Shown here: positions 36,711 to 48,830 of the stretch, one piece after another | How the letters are laid out: every line of letters begins with the position of its first letter | Position numbering within the stretch: the first letter of the stretch is position 1 | Origin: Seriola aureovittata | Taxonomy: Eukaryota > Chordata > Actinopteri > Carangiformes > Carangidae | DNA: 64,000 nt | Direction of reading: 5' to 3' | NCBI RefSeq assembly: GCF_021018895.1 | Contig: NC_079384.1 | Coordinates: 15,701,140 to 15,765,139 of the forward strand | Notes under the pieces: model-generated | What the model saw: only the letters and a program-made list of their open reading frames with translations | Told to the model about the DNA's origin: nothing | Database searches by the model: none | Program-made: the position numbers and the translations under genes

Positions 36711-38680
36711 GTGGAAGTGCTCAGAATGAGTTTGTGGCGTTTTAGCTGCATTCAAATGTCCTTTCACTTTGCTTAAAGCTACACGCTCTCTCACAGGTGG
36801 ATAAGATATTTAGCATATTTTAGTAGAGAAATTGCTGTCACGTTCTCCCGCCAAGAGAATCAAAAACAATCTCCAATGTAGGTAATCGCTAGAAATCCAT
36901 CCTTGTCAGATAACCTTTGTGTAATAACAAGAGGGAGTAAAAAATAATTGAATTAGAGCCACCAAGCTTTGCCGACTCAGGGGAGGAAATTCCATGTTTG
37001 TCATTGGCAGCTTGTGGAGGTACACGGGCCCAAGATGTAACAGGTTGTGGGAAAAGGTGCCTCCTCCACAGCCACTGCTGCAGCTTTTTCATGCCTTACT
37101 ACCTCTTAATGAGAAAAGTGCAAACTGTTTTCCACAATTAAGCCTCAGAGGCCTCCACTGGAGGAGCTTTCACGAACGGAAACTGTAGCACTTTGATTGC
37201 GGAGGGGTCATTTGTTTGATAGTGGTGCGGGCCCTTAGGAGGGGGTCAACTCATGCAGATCTCATTTGAAACATGTCCAGCTCTCATGTTAATGGGGCTA
37301 TGAGAACTATAAGGCAATGAAAATCTATGCATAAGTATATTAACATGCAGCAGTAAGACCAAGCAGAGCTCACGAAGCAACTATAAAGGTCTAAACTGTG
37401 CATTCCCCTGCAAGCCTCTGAGCTATAGCCAGCAACACGTAGCATCTGCCTGGCTGTGTCCACGTGTTTCTACTTGTAAGAGTCTGAACCGTCGCTGCTC
37501 CAAACCCTAACAAGGCCAAAACCTCTGAGCCTCCCTCTCTCACTTCTTTCTATCACTTAGTGCCTCAGGGCCCATTTTCCTCCACCCCTATTTAAGCCAC
37601 CATGGGCCATTTATTTGTTTTTTTTTTGCTTTTTTAACTATAATGTCTTCGTTGACTCGCTGTCTGACTGGAAATTTTGGCGATGAGGCCACCATTACTT
37701 AGTGTTAAACCTTTGTCCCAGGCCATTATGATGTTTGTTAATTATTTTCAATGACAGGTTTTTGCACAGACATTTCATGCTTTGTTTAGGTAAAAGCCCA
37801 TTGTAGGCCCACCTGCTGCAGACAAATTACAGGGTATGACGAGGAAAATTGTACAGTATCTCAAATAAAATCAGTCACTGTACAGTGTATCCTTAAAGTT
37901 TAAATGGCTGTTATCAAGTGTACCAAACTGTAATACTGTGTATCTTAACACTTTTCCAAAATTGTATGTGCTCATTTAGTAAATACTCATGATGAAAATG
38001 AATTTCAGGCACTTTTATTTTGATGCTTCATCTCCATCCAGAGGAGCTCGACTACAGTAGATTTCCTAAGTAACTGTTAAAAATGATGCATATGCTTGTA
38101 TATTTATTTCTAATTATTTGTGGAAGTGCTCAGAATTAGTTCATGGCGTTTTAGCTGCACTCAAATGTCTTTTCACTTTGCTTGAAGCTACGCGGTTTCT
38201 CACAGGTGGATAAGATATTTAGCAGATTTGAGCAGTGAATTTGCTGTCAGGTTCTCCCGCCAAGAGAATCAGAAACAATCTCCAACTCTCTTCGTTGCCA
38301 GAGTAGATAATCACTAGAAATAATAATAGAAGGAGTACAAAAATAAATGAAGTCGAACAACCAGGCTTTGCCGAATCGGGGGAGGAAATTGAATGTTTGT
38401 CACTGGCAGTTTGTGAGGAAAATGAGCCCAAGATGTGACAGGTTGTGGGAACAGGTGCCTCCACAGACACTGCTACAGCTTTTTTTCTTGACTTTCTTCC
38501 TTAAGTAAACTGCAACTGTTGTCAACAATTGCTCATTTAAAAAAATTACCAACTTGTTAGTCAATAATCATGATAAAAACGAATGTCATGCACTTTTACT
38601 TTGATGCAGAAAAATCTTCAGCTCCATCCAGAAGAGCTCAACTACAGTGGATTTCCTAATTAACAGTTAAAAATGATGTA
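36711..38680. repeat. Local tandem duplication, two diverged copies
   Basis: Copy 1: part A 36711-37140 and part B 37961-38085. Copy 2: part A' 38120-38530 followed directly by part B' 38527-38680. A and A' share long near-identical phrases (GTGGAAGTGCTCAGAAT, TGGCGTTTTAGCTGCA, CACAGGTGGATAAGATATTT, TTCTCCCGCCAAGAGAATCA, CAAGATGT.ACAGGTTGTGGG). B and B' share TCCATCCAGA.GAGCTC.ACTACAGT and TTTCCTAA.TAAC.GTTAAAAATGATG. The order A-B-A'-B' with 820 bp missing between A' and B' indicates one tandem duplication plus an indel. No coding capacity was seen. Confidence 0.8.
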
Positions 38681-38689
38681 GAGTGGAAG

Positions 38690-41504
38690 CTAATCTATGT
38701 GGACAGAGAACATACTGTGGTTGTTCTTATTGTTTTATGTTGTCAGTTTTTTCCCAAGACAACGCTTTGAATGAATGTTTGTGCAACTTACAGTCAGTTT
38801 TCGAGTGGTAGGCAGTGGTTTGATATCTAGAGTATCAATACAACTGATATCAATCCTTATTTTGAGTTTGAGCTTGTTGAGCTCTTTGTTTCACAGCTGC
38901 TATTGTGTGAATATTAGCAGTGATCAGCTGATTAGTTCACACAATACACACAATAAACATTTATTTACCATTACAAATGTGTGTTTAAACATGCATGTGA
39001 TTAAGAAATTAATAGAGAATAGTACAAAAAAAAAAAAGAATTGCATCATGTTTGGAAAGTTATTCATTGGTAATGAATGGTAATTGTACATTGGCCATTT
39101 TTAATCATAAAAAGTAGTGGTATTCCTTTTGGTATCGATATTGGTGGTTCTCGTCCTGGTTTGACTTGGTATCAGATAGAAACCAAATTTTGTGCTATCG
39201 CCCACCTCATCTGAAATCATTCAACATTCACTACACACTGCAGCATGATGTGTCCGATACCAAAGAAGCTATTTCCAACATTACTCTGGTGATTCTTTCC
39301 ATTTGAATGAGCCTTTTCCCCTTGTCAGCGCAGTGATGATGGTAGTTATTTCCAATTAGTGACCATAGACTGTACATTACTTTATACGTCGCACTGTGAG
39401 ATGATTTGAAACCACTCTATAGGGTAATCATGTATCATAATTCTCAATACACTTTTGGACAAAATTACAAAACAGGAAACAGACTATATACAGTAACAGA
39501 CTTCTGCGAATGGCAAATAATTACATGCATGGCTTATGTCATGACATCTCCTCCTCTAAGTGATAAACAATATGGAGATTCTTAAAGGAGAGTGAGGTAA
39601 TACATGACCTGCTGCTATGTAATTGTTTTGTTACTGTTAAAACACAGATCTTCAAATAAGGATTTGTGACTAAGCCAGAGCAGTCCTACAGCTCATTTAG
39701 TAAAATCTGATATGAGTCAACTCCTTTGTGAACCTCAGGTCTCCAGCAGAAATTCTCATTCACAGTCAGGACCTCTAGAGTCTGCCGTGTACGTGTACAG
39801 ACGGGAAAATGACTAGTGTGACTACAACAGTCGCCTTCATGGAAATAAACCTTCCAGCTCAGGCCCAGATGCTGCAAGTTCATTCAAAGCAGTAGCATCA
39901 GTAGAAAAAAAGAAAAAGAAAAAAAAGTGGGACTTCCACGCGGCGTTATGGGTAAATGCTCAATTACAGGGTGAATGCTTGAGCCCACTTCTGACTGTTA
40001 CTTCAAGTAGAGCCCTATGTGAGCTGTAATCATCTCTTAAAGGCCCGACTTTTGTCTTTTTAGACTCTGGGCTGGGGTTAGTGTTTGCTGGCTGAGCAAC
40101 ACTCTCACTCTACTGTAGTCATTTACATTTTATACCCTAGCAGGCAATGGACAGTTGGAATGCAACTGCATGATACTGTTTAGATTACATTGAACCTGCT
40201 GTATTGAGGCAGCAGTCTTTCTTTCTTATGCTTCTGAAAATGTAAGTAACATCCCACAAATATGACACTCTTTTAATCCTTTTAGACCATATTGTGGCCT
40301 TCATCGCCATGACATTATTACTCATCCAAATTTAACTGACCACCTGAAGAATTGGGTATTAACAGCTCTTCTGTGGACAGATTCTTCGTCTTAGATAGAA
40401 ACTTTAGTAAATGGGCTCTTACAGCTCTTAATTCTTGTTATTTTTTTCCCAAGGGAATTCCAAGATATGTCTAAAGGACAAATGGATGCTGTAATATTTA
40501 AATTCTTCTAACTGTTTTTAAAACAAGAGCTCCGCTGCCAAACAGAGCTCCACCCATCATGACACATCACCTCCCTTTTGGGGCGTGAGAGAAAAATGGT
40601 GGGGAACCCAAACCTACAAACCAATAGCCGCCATCACAGTACTACATCCTTCATTGGTCTAAATATCTATTGACAGTTTAGTGTTTGAAGTTAAAAGGTC
40701 AGATTACTGGTTTTGTGTCTTCAGACGCACGTGGCACAAGTTTTTCAGGTTTTGATGTGTTACACAGTTATCTCTTGGCTTCACTTCTCTCACAGAACAC
40801 AAATCTGAGCAAAGGCCTTTTTTTCCTCCCATTTCTCTGGTCTGGTTTTCCTCTCGTCTCTGCTTTTGGCTTTCTCCACTGTCCCAGCCCCCACCCGAAC
40901 TCCAGCTCTCCATCCCTCCCTCTTTCTTTCTCTCCCTGCCTGCTCTCCTTTCTCCCACCCCACTGCTCCACCACCAGCGCAGACACCCAGTCAGACACAG
41001 AGAATGGATGGAAAATATGACTGGATCCTTCCCTGACTTCAGATAATGTGAAAGGCTGCTGGCGAGCGTGGCACCACTAAAAAACAGGGAAAGGCAGAGA
41101 GAGAGAAAGAAAGAGCGTACCGGACACTGAGCAGTTTAACTGAAGGGCTAACTGCACATTATGAGATGGGGACGGTTTAGAATATGTCCACAGATGATGT
41201 GCACAAGCTTCAGAACAAATTACTTGTCCCTAGACAGTCGCAGCGAATCAGAGGAAACCCTCAAAGTATCCCCTCATCCGACGACGTTTATGTTGATTAT
41301 TTACACGTTAGCACAACGTCAGAGGCCACAAGACAAAAACCAAAGAGCCCCACTGTGCTTGTGGGTGTCATATTTCCCTCTTAAAGTGAGGGAGGGCCTG
41401 TTGCAGCGCTGCAACGTTAAAACAATGATGTTGGGATGGAATATTCTATTCTGGATGGGAAACACACACACACAAAAAGGAAAAAGTGACACACGTTTTC
41501 ATCT

Positions 41505-41577
<73 letters not shown>

Positions 41578-44500
41578 CGTGTGTGTGTGTGTGTGTGTGT
41601 GTCTCCAAACAGGATACATATGTCTAGAGCTATTTTGAATCATCAACTCCAAATTACTTTTAAAACTTTAGACATGTGTGGTATCATAAGATTTCATGCC
41701 TCCTGAAAAGAGATACGTAACTAAAATGAGGATTTGGTGTCTGAAGTTAAGGTTTTCTTTTCATTCCTCTCTGAATGTAGTTTCCAGTTGACCTGCAGTC
41801 TCTTCAGGATGGTTTGACGCCGGTGTTTCCCAACATCTGGGAAAGTCAGTCAGTGATTTAACAACCCTGTCTTGTCCTTTAAATCCCTAGTTTTCCTCTT
41901 TTGCTTTATCTGTGCAGCAAAGCAAATGCTTAATAAAGGTTTAAGTTTTAGAATCATCCACTTTCTAAAGTTTCTAATTCTGAGCTGTTTTCATAGTCAT
42001 CCTTACAATACTAACTATATTTTGCAAATCTCTGAGCAATGCTGAGCACTTTGATTTCTCCTCTGAACCAATTTTTTACTTTAGAAACAGTGCACAATTT
42101 TACACTAAACTCAGCCTCTCTCATAATGTGAGCTTGCTAGGAATGATTGGGGGGGGGATGAGCTAAGAGATCCCGTCTGGAAATGTCGTTACTCCAGCTG
42201 CCCTGCCGCCCCTCTGCAAGAACTCATAAATACTGCGACCTACAGAGATGCTCACATGTGAGGAAAACGGTGGGGAAAGTAGGAGGTGCAGCTGAGTATG
42301 AGAGAGAAGAAAGCGAAAGACAGAGCAAGAGAGAGAAACAAATAGAAGTGAGGAGAAAAAAAAGACTATAAATGAGTTAGAGGAGGCATTGGATTCAAAG
42401 CAATCTAGCGGGAAATTTACTGTCCACATTAAAGGTCCATTATTTCTAGAGAACTAACAGATAGAGAAAAGAGAAGAACAGACAGCAGGTAACCTCAAAC
42501 TAAGGGAGACTGGAAATGGAAATAGGGAAGCCTGTAACTATGTGGGGAAAAAATTCCCATCTGTCGGATGACTCATACTCTCCCCTCGGCCACAGAAACA
42601 AAAACTAACAACGTCCTAGTTTTTACACTGCTAAGAGAATGATATTCTGGGCAAATATTTGAAGAATATGAATGTCTTATTATATTATTAAAATTTTAAT
42701 AGATTCCTGATCAACAATTTTTATGTCAACATTCATATACTGTTGCTGGAAGCACTGTCCATCTGTAGTATGTATGTATGTATGATACCTTAAAGTGTGC
42801 CTTGAATTGAGATGAATTGTGGGTATCTATACTTTTGGTGTAAGTGGGTAAATATAAATAAAACTTGTTAATACTTCTGATTGTTTGATAAGAAAATGAC
42901 TGGCCTGAACTATCTGTCCCAGGTTTTTACAATAAAATACAAGCTGGCATGTTATCAGTCATGGCAGGATTTTCTCTTAGTAACTTTTCCCAATACAGAC
43001 GAGCAGAAGTTAAAGGCATTAGTCTACCTGGCTACGATGCTGGCCAAGCTCTGGATGTTTATTCTTTTGAAAAAGGAGAAAAAAAAGATACTTACCTCAG
43101 CCATCCACGAAATCCAGCAACTTTTTTTGTAATGGATAGCATTCAGCTCCTACACACACGAGAACATCAGAACATGCATTTATCAGATGATTGCAAGTGA
43201 TTTTTAACCTTTGTTTTCACCTACTATGATAAACAAGGTGTGCATAAAGTACATTACTGCATCAGTCATACAGTCAAAACTTTCTGGCATTCATATTGTC
43301 ACCTCGTATGACATACTTGCTCTCAACTCCTTTATTTAGACACATCAACAACTTCTTATATCAATGGTTTCCAAATATCTTCTATATCCAGATAAAGCTC
43401 AGAGATTCAAATTTTCCATATACTCTACCAGTCATTTAATTTCAATCTCATAATCTCTTATAGCCCAAGACAGCATGTTTGGAAAATTTAAATACTGTTT
43501 CATGTTAGCTTTACTGCATTATAGCCCTATATGTAATGACTGAGCCTTGTTTTCTTATTCCTACACATTATTTTCCATGGTTATTTTATTGTCATTTAGT
43601 ATTTCAAACTTGTGCAAATAAATTAAACTAAAACTCAGGAACTAAGCAACAACCACAGTTGCTCATTCAAGCCGTAAATCTTTGCTTTCTCACAAGGAGT
43701 TGGACGACGAGATTACTTACATTTATTTGTACCTTGTTAGCTTTTGATACCTTTAGCCTAGCTTAGTGCCACGGCTGGACGCAGGTGGAAGCAGTTAGCT
43801 TAGCCCTGCCGAAGACGCTTTCCAACAACTCCTAGTTGTATCTTCTGTATTTAACATGGGTAGAAATGTGGAATTTGATTTGCTACTGACCAAGAGCAGC
43901 TAGGCGAGAGCTAAACAGGTGAGTTAGTCTTGGATGTTTCGGTGGAGCGTAAGATAACAGGCTAGTTAACAAGGTAACAAGTTAACAAGGCTAGTACGAC
44001 TGGCGCTCCAACTAAGCTCCTGCTCTCATGCTAAACTAGCTTAACTAAACACAGCACTTTTCAATTGCAGCTTTATTATTATCCTGAAAGAGAACTGGTT
44101 TACAAGTCCCAGGAAAACACTAATGACCATGAGCAGCAACAGTCAATAGTGAGGTTAAAATATAAAATATATAAAACATACAGTGTAAAAATTAGAAATA
44201 AAACTACAAAATGATTTTATGAGCTTGCTGACCACCTAGACCAGGTTCCTGGAGCATGTTTCTTTACTTTTACTTTACTAACTGCACAGATGACGTTCAT
44301 ATTGATCGTCTCATCTTTCTCTGAGTAAGTCAGCTAACAGGTGTACTTCTTAGTATGCAGTATTTCTTATCTGTCTGCATACCTGTGCCAAGTGCAAGTA
44401 ATATATCAGAACAAAGTATTCAGACCTTCATCAGGGCAGATCTTCATAATATTATTATTATTAATAATGATAATAATAAGAATACTTGCATTGGCCCTTA

Positions 44501-44700
44501 TTGTGCAGAGTCCTCCCCTCTCCAGTTTTTGTTTTAAAGAAATACATACAGAGAAGTGCAATTTGCTACCTGACTCTTTGTTAAAAAGGTCAACATCAGT
44601 TTAATATCTGTGTTTAGTGTTTAAAGTGTGAAGACTTGCCTCTTCTCAATATTTCACCCCCCCCCCCCTTCTCATATGTTTCAAAATCAAAATAAATAGT
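38690..44700. other. Gene-free region with microsatellite
   Basis: Non-coding DNA with a long TG tract at 41.5 kb, a pyrimidine-rich stretch near 40.86-40.97 kb and a 9-nt G run at about 42152. I found no exon or RNA gene. Confidence 0.6.
41504..41602. repeat. (TG)n microsatellite, 99 bp
   Basis: Nearly pure TG with a few TGCG variants at both ends, the longest dinucleotide tract in the window. Confidence 0.97.
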
Positions 44701-44739
44701 AAAAATCCTCATATTTTACCTCTCTTTTTGTCTTTGCAG

Positions 44740-44810
44740 CACTTCATCCTTGAGGACACGCCCATCTAACAGTAATATTCATCTGTGCACCATATGTGAT
44801 CATATCCAAT
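44740..44810 (+). other. Candidate isolated exon (weak)
   Basis: A 71-nt segment sits between a textbook acceptor (TTTTTGTCTTTGCAG) and donor (GTAAGT). One frame is open through it (containing HLCTICDHIQ), but I recognise no family and find no partner exon. It may be a non-coding RNA exon or chance. Confidence 0.2.
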
Positions 44811-47800
44811 GTAAGTATCAAGAGGGAGAAATGCTGTGAGCTGCTTAAAATGCTCAACCAGTGTCATACAAAGAATCAATCAATTTATGGCTAATATTAT
44901 TAAATAAAGATTTGCTTATTATCTCAATATTTATCAAATCCTGCATGTCTTATGTATACTGTATTTCTTATGGGAACGTGTGTCTCATCCTTTTACAAGG
45001 CTGAGAATCAGTGTTACCTGATCACAGCCTTGGTAAAGGGCAAAATGCCTCTCATCACTTTGCCAATGTTGTTTGCTCAAGGTCCCCAGCTCCCAGCACT
45101 TGACATTACATCAGGATATGGCAGTGAAGGATGAAAAGATGCCTCTTAGTTTGGACTCGACTCCCTCCAGGGCCGAGCAGGAAACCACAGGAATGATGTG
45201 CTGAGGTGAACGACACTCAGAAACACTTGTGTGTTTGTTTATTTTATTTGTGTGAGAAAAATTGTGTTTTTAAGGTTGAGGTACTCTGGCCAGTTGGGAC
45301 GTTACTTAGAAAAAGTAATCCATTACTAATCACTCTTCCAAAATTGTAATGAAATTAGTTATGACTCATTCAGGAGGTTATTAATACTAATTTGTCTGAA
45401 AGATAGCGAGTCTACCGTAGACGTTGGTAATATTTTCTCCGCTACACAACCTGACACAGGTCTCTTTATCTCTCTCTGTGTCACTGTTGCACACCTTGTT
45501 GGAAACTGATTTATGCCTACAGTAAGAGAGGAGGCACCATTGTACATAACATTCCCACCTTGTTGTGAACATGTGTTTTGATCAAGTGCTTGGCAAGATA
45601 TATATTGTGGAGTCGGTGAAAAATGGGAACCTAGATCATTTGTTCAATTGGCTAAAACAAGGTATGTTTATGTTTTCTTGTCTAGGATTTCTTGTATTCA
45701 TGTGAACTACGGCTGATATGTCTCAGACGCAAAGGTTGACGCAAAGTGAGTTTATTTGTAGCACCTCTTAACAACAAAGCAATTCTAAATTCTTTACATA
45801 CATGAAAGACAAGATGTAAAAACATATAAAAAGAGATAAATAGTGTTTAAAAGAGCAAACTAAAGACAAATGAGGAAAATAAAACAGTAGTATGACATTG
45901 TCACAAGTACAACAAACCTCATTGTGAGGAGGTTGGTGTCAAGAAACCATGTCACTCTGACAGGGAAAGATGATTTTTTAATCCTGTTACCTAGTCAGCA
46001 GACCATGACACAATATGTATCTATCTAAAAACATAATGATCCTAGCCATAGCAGTGGCAGATCAGAAAACAGTCATGAGAATAATTTTTGTAAAATTTCT
46101 GGACGGCACCTAACTTAACATCTTCCTGCTGATAGATCAGAAAATGCTCATATGGTTAATGTGGAAGGCAATGTGCATTTTTATCATTTAGTCTTAAGGA
46201 CTTGTTGGAGTCCGACTGTCACCGCTTACATGTTACAGTGATATTATAATCTCTACTTCTCTGATTATCAAAGCATGTAATATTGGCCTCTGGATAAGTT
46301 TCATGGTGTATATTTCTACTTTTCAGAGGAGGAGCTGATCCCTTAGACAGTATATGATTTGAGCAAAGCTTAGTCACTGTTCGGCGGGCCAACTTAATGC
46401 TGAGTCATAAGAAAGGCATCCACAAGTTTTTCGGGCTTTAGATAAGCAGGAAAAATAGGAAAATTCCTCAAAAACATCTTCAGTGTTGGTTAAAGCAGAT
46501 GGAACTATGTTGCACCTTTTTTCTCATAACCTCCAGTCTGAAATGATGATGGATGGATGGAGTTTGTAATTAGGTTTTCTTAAGCCCACTGTAGCACCCA
46601 GTTCAGCTTCTTAATCAATTACTCTGCTGTGATGTCTTTTGGGAAATTCATTCTGTTTTGAAAAGAGGAACGCCGGCTTCTGAGCATGTGCAGTAGATCT
46701 CTCGATGCTCCATTAGATCGAGCTCTCAGTCTGCTGAGTACTTCAGAATGGTTGAGAAGAAAAAAAGTGACCTCAGTACAAAAGAATGTAATGTGGTCTG
46801 TTCTCCCTCCCCTAACATCCAGCACGGGCAAAGAAGACTTCTCTTAACCTACTGTTTAGCAGAGGGAGTGTATACGACTTGAACCATTTAAATGGCCACA
46901 TAGCCGCCTTCTTCTGCCTCCATACTTCTCTTCCTCCCTTATTTCCACCTCTGCTTTTCACGGGGAGGATGTGAGTATAGTTGCCACGTTAAAAGCTTTC
47001 TCTCTTTCCCTTTGTGATTGCTTAAGAAAACAAATGAAGTTGTTGCTGGCAAATACTTTTGTCTTTGTCACACACATTGATTCCTTACTCATTATTCTTC
47101 ATATAACATGTATCTAAAGCTGCGCCTACATTTTGCTCAGATACACTTGTTGATGTTTTCAGACCCTCTCCAGTCTCAGCAGAGGCATTGGGAATGCCAT
47201 GTCTTTCAGTCAAGTAAACATATTCTGATCACACATGCTGATAGCAGTTTTTAACTTCCGTTTGCCATGCCTTGCCTTCCTTTTTTTGATAGCTTGTGTA
47301 TAACTGCTTGCAGTAGTGAGAGTTATCCTTGCCCATCTTGTTCCTCGCCTATTTTGCCTGTACCCTTTTGTGTTTTACAGCAATGGCTAAGTGGACACAT
47401 TGAAAGAACAGAGCAAGCAAATAGATGAGAGAGACACAGAGAGAATGATAGAAATTTTTATCAAGTTGAAGTTAAATTTGTGACAGGTCTACAAAAATCA
47501 ATCTCATTCTGACTGTTGTTGTGCTATTAGTGTCTCTGATTTTGCAATGTGGAGAGTCTACTGTGTGAAGGCCTCAGGAGAAGAAATGTCATGCATGATG
47601 AGGTATCCTGGTGCCAGCCACATGTTCAGAAACTACTGGTGCTGCCGGAGGAGGAGGAGTTAAGATTTATGCTTGCCTCCTGTGTCACCCTGAAAATGCA
47701 GGACTAACAGCTTTCAGATGTTGGTTGGGGAGGAAGTATGGAGGATGGTGGTGGTGGGGTTGGAGGAGTGTGTGCTTTGGATTGTGCTTTGCAAAATATA

Positions 47801-48050
47801 CTAATGATCTATTCTAATGGTGGCATTTAGAATTTTATCATTCATAGCATGTAGACAATTGCAGCTGTGACAATCTTTCAGCCATATATTATATAATGTG
47901 TCAATTCCCTCTTGCTCTCAGAAATATTGATTAATCCATGTGTGGGGCTAGATTTAACACTTTTCATTTCATATATACTCTGGATGATTAGAAAAAAGTA
48001 GAAACACCTGCCTGATATAATGCATTACAAATCAGCGTCACTATAAAAAT
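44811..48050. other. Gene-free region
   Basis: Low-complexity and repeat-derived DNA, including the SINE-like fragment at 45.7 kb. No gene recognised. Confidence 0.55.
45735..45960. repeat. Interspersed repeat remnant, SINE-like pattern
   Basis: Contains GAGTTTATTTGTAGCAC, AAAGCAATTCTAAATTCTTTACATA and AAAAGAGATAAA in the order seen in a common teleost repeat (GTTTATTTGTATAGCAC...AAAGTGCTTTACA). Assigned by remembered pattern only. Confidence 0.4.
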
Positions 48051-48059
48051 ATCACACTT

Positions 48060-48830
48060 TTGTTGAGGCTACTGCTTCAGTTGCAAGTGTGTCGATACAT
48101 TTATTTGATGTTTCTTGGCTGTACTACATTGTAGTTGTGTCGTTCTAATGTTAGCATGTGGAGGTTAATTGTTAACCTCCACATGCTAACATGGTCAGAA
48201 TGACGAGGCTAGCATGCCGGTATAATGTGCTAGCATGCTAACGTTGGATAAATAGCACTTATCACAAAGCAAAACTGAGGTTGATGGAAGTGTCATTATT
48301 TTTGCAGGTGTTAAGCCAAAAAGCAATGTAATGGGCAAAATAAAATTTTTAATTCACTAGATGAAAAGTCAAGGGATCACTTAAGTTTTAACAATTCATC
48401 CTGAGGGAGACATGAGCGTCTGTACCTATTTTCATGGCAACCCATCAAATATTATGAACATGTTGTTTGTGGTTCTCTCAAAACCACAAATGTCAGCCTC
48501 ATGTTGGTGCTAGAGTAGAAGTCAGGAGGATTCATCCTCTGGGAACCTTGAATGTCTGTACAAAGTTTTTCACCATGCATTTTGTAGATGTTGAGAAATT
48601 ATACTAGATAAGCTAAGTTTGGCCTGCTGGTGGTGCTGGATGGAAGTCAGTGAATCACTTAAGTCAGTAGTGTTCATCCTCTGGGGACCTTGAATGTATG
48701 CATGAAATTTGATAAAAGGTCATGTAATAGTTGCTGAGATATTTCAAGCTGGACCAAAGTGGCGGACCAGCCAGACACTACCATCCCTACCATCCCTAGC
48801 CTAGAGCCACGCCACTAGCATGACTAAAGT
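48060..48830. repeat. Interspersed repeat copy (widespread teleost family)
   Basis: Carries phrases such as TTCATCCTGAGGGAGACATG, TTTCATGGCAACCCATC, AACCACAAATGTCAGCCTCATG, TTCATCCTCTGGGGACCTTG, GCTGGACCAAAGTGGCGGAC and CTAGAGCCACGCC. I recall this ordered set from a repeat abundant in percomorph genomes. The copy has an internal partial duplication of the TTCATCCTCTGGG block (about 48531 and 48674). It holds no intact coding frame. Confidence 0.55.
48148..48192. repeat. Perfect 21-bp palindrome with 3-nt loop
   Basis: ATGTTAGCATGTGGAGGTTA-A at 48148-48168 is followed by TTG and its exact reverse complement at 48172-48192, near the start of the interspersed repeat at 48.1-48.8 kb. Confidence 0.95.

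Noticed and set aside
41417..41706. Open frames of Val-Cys or His-Thr repeats
   Set aside because: Simple translation of the TG microsatellite.
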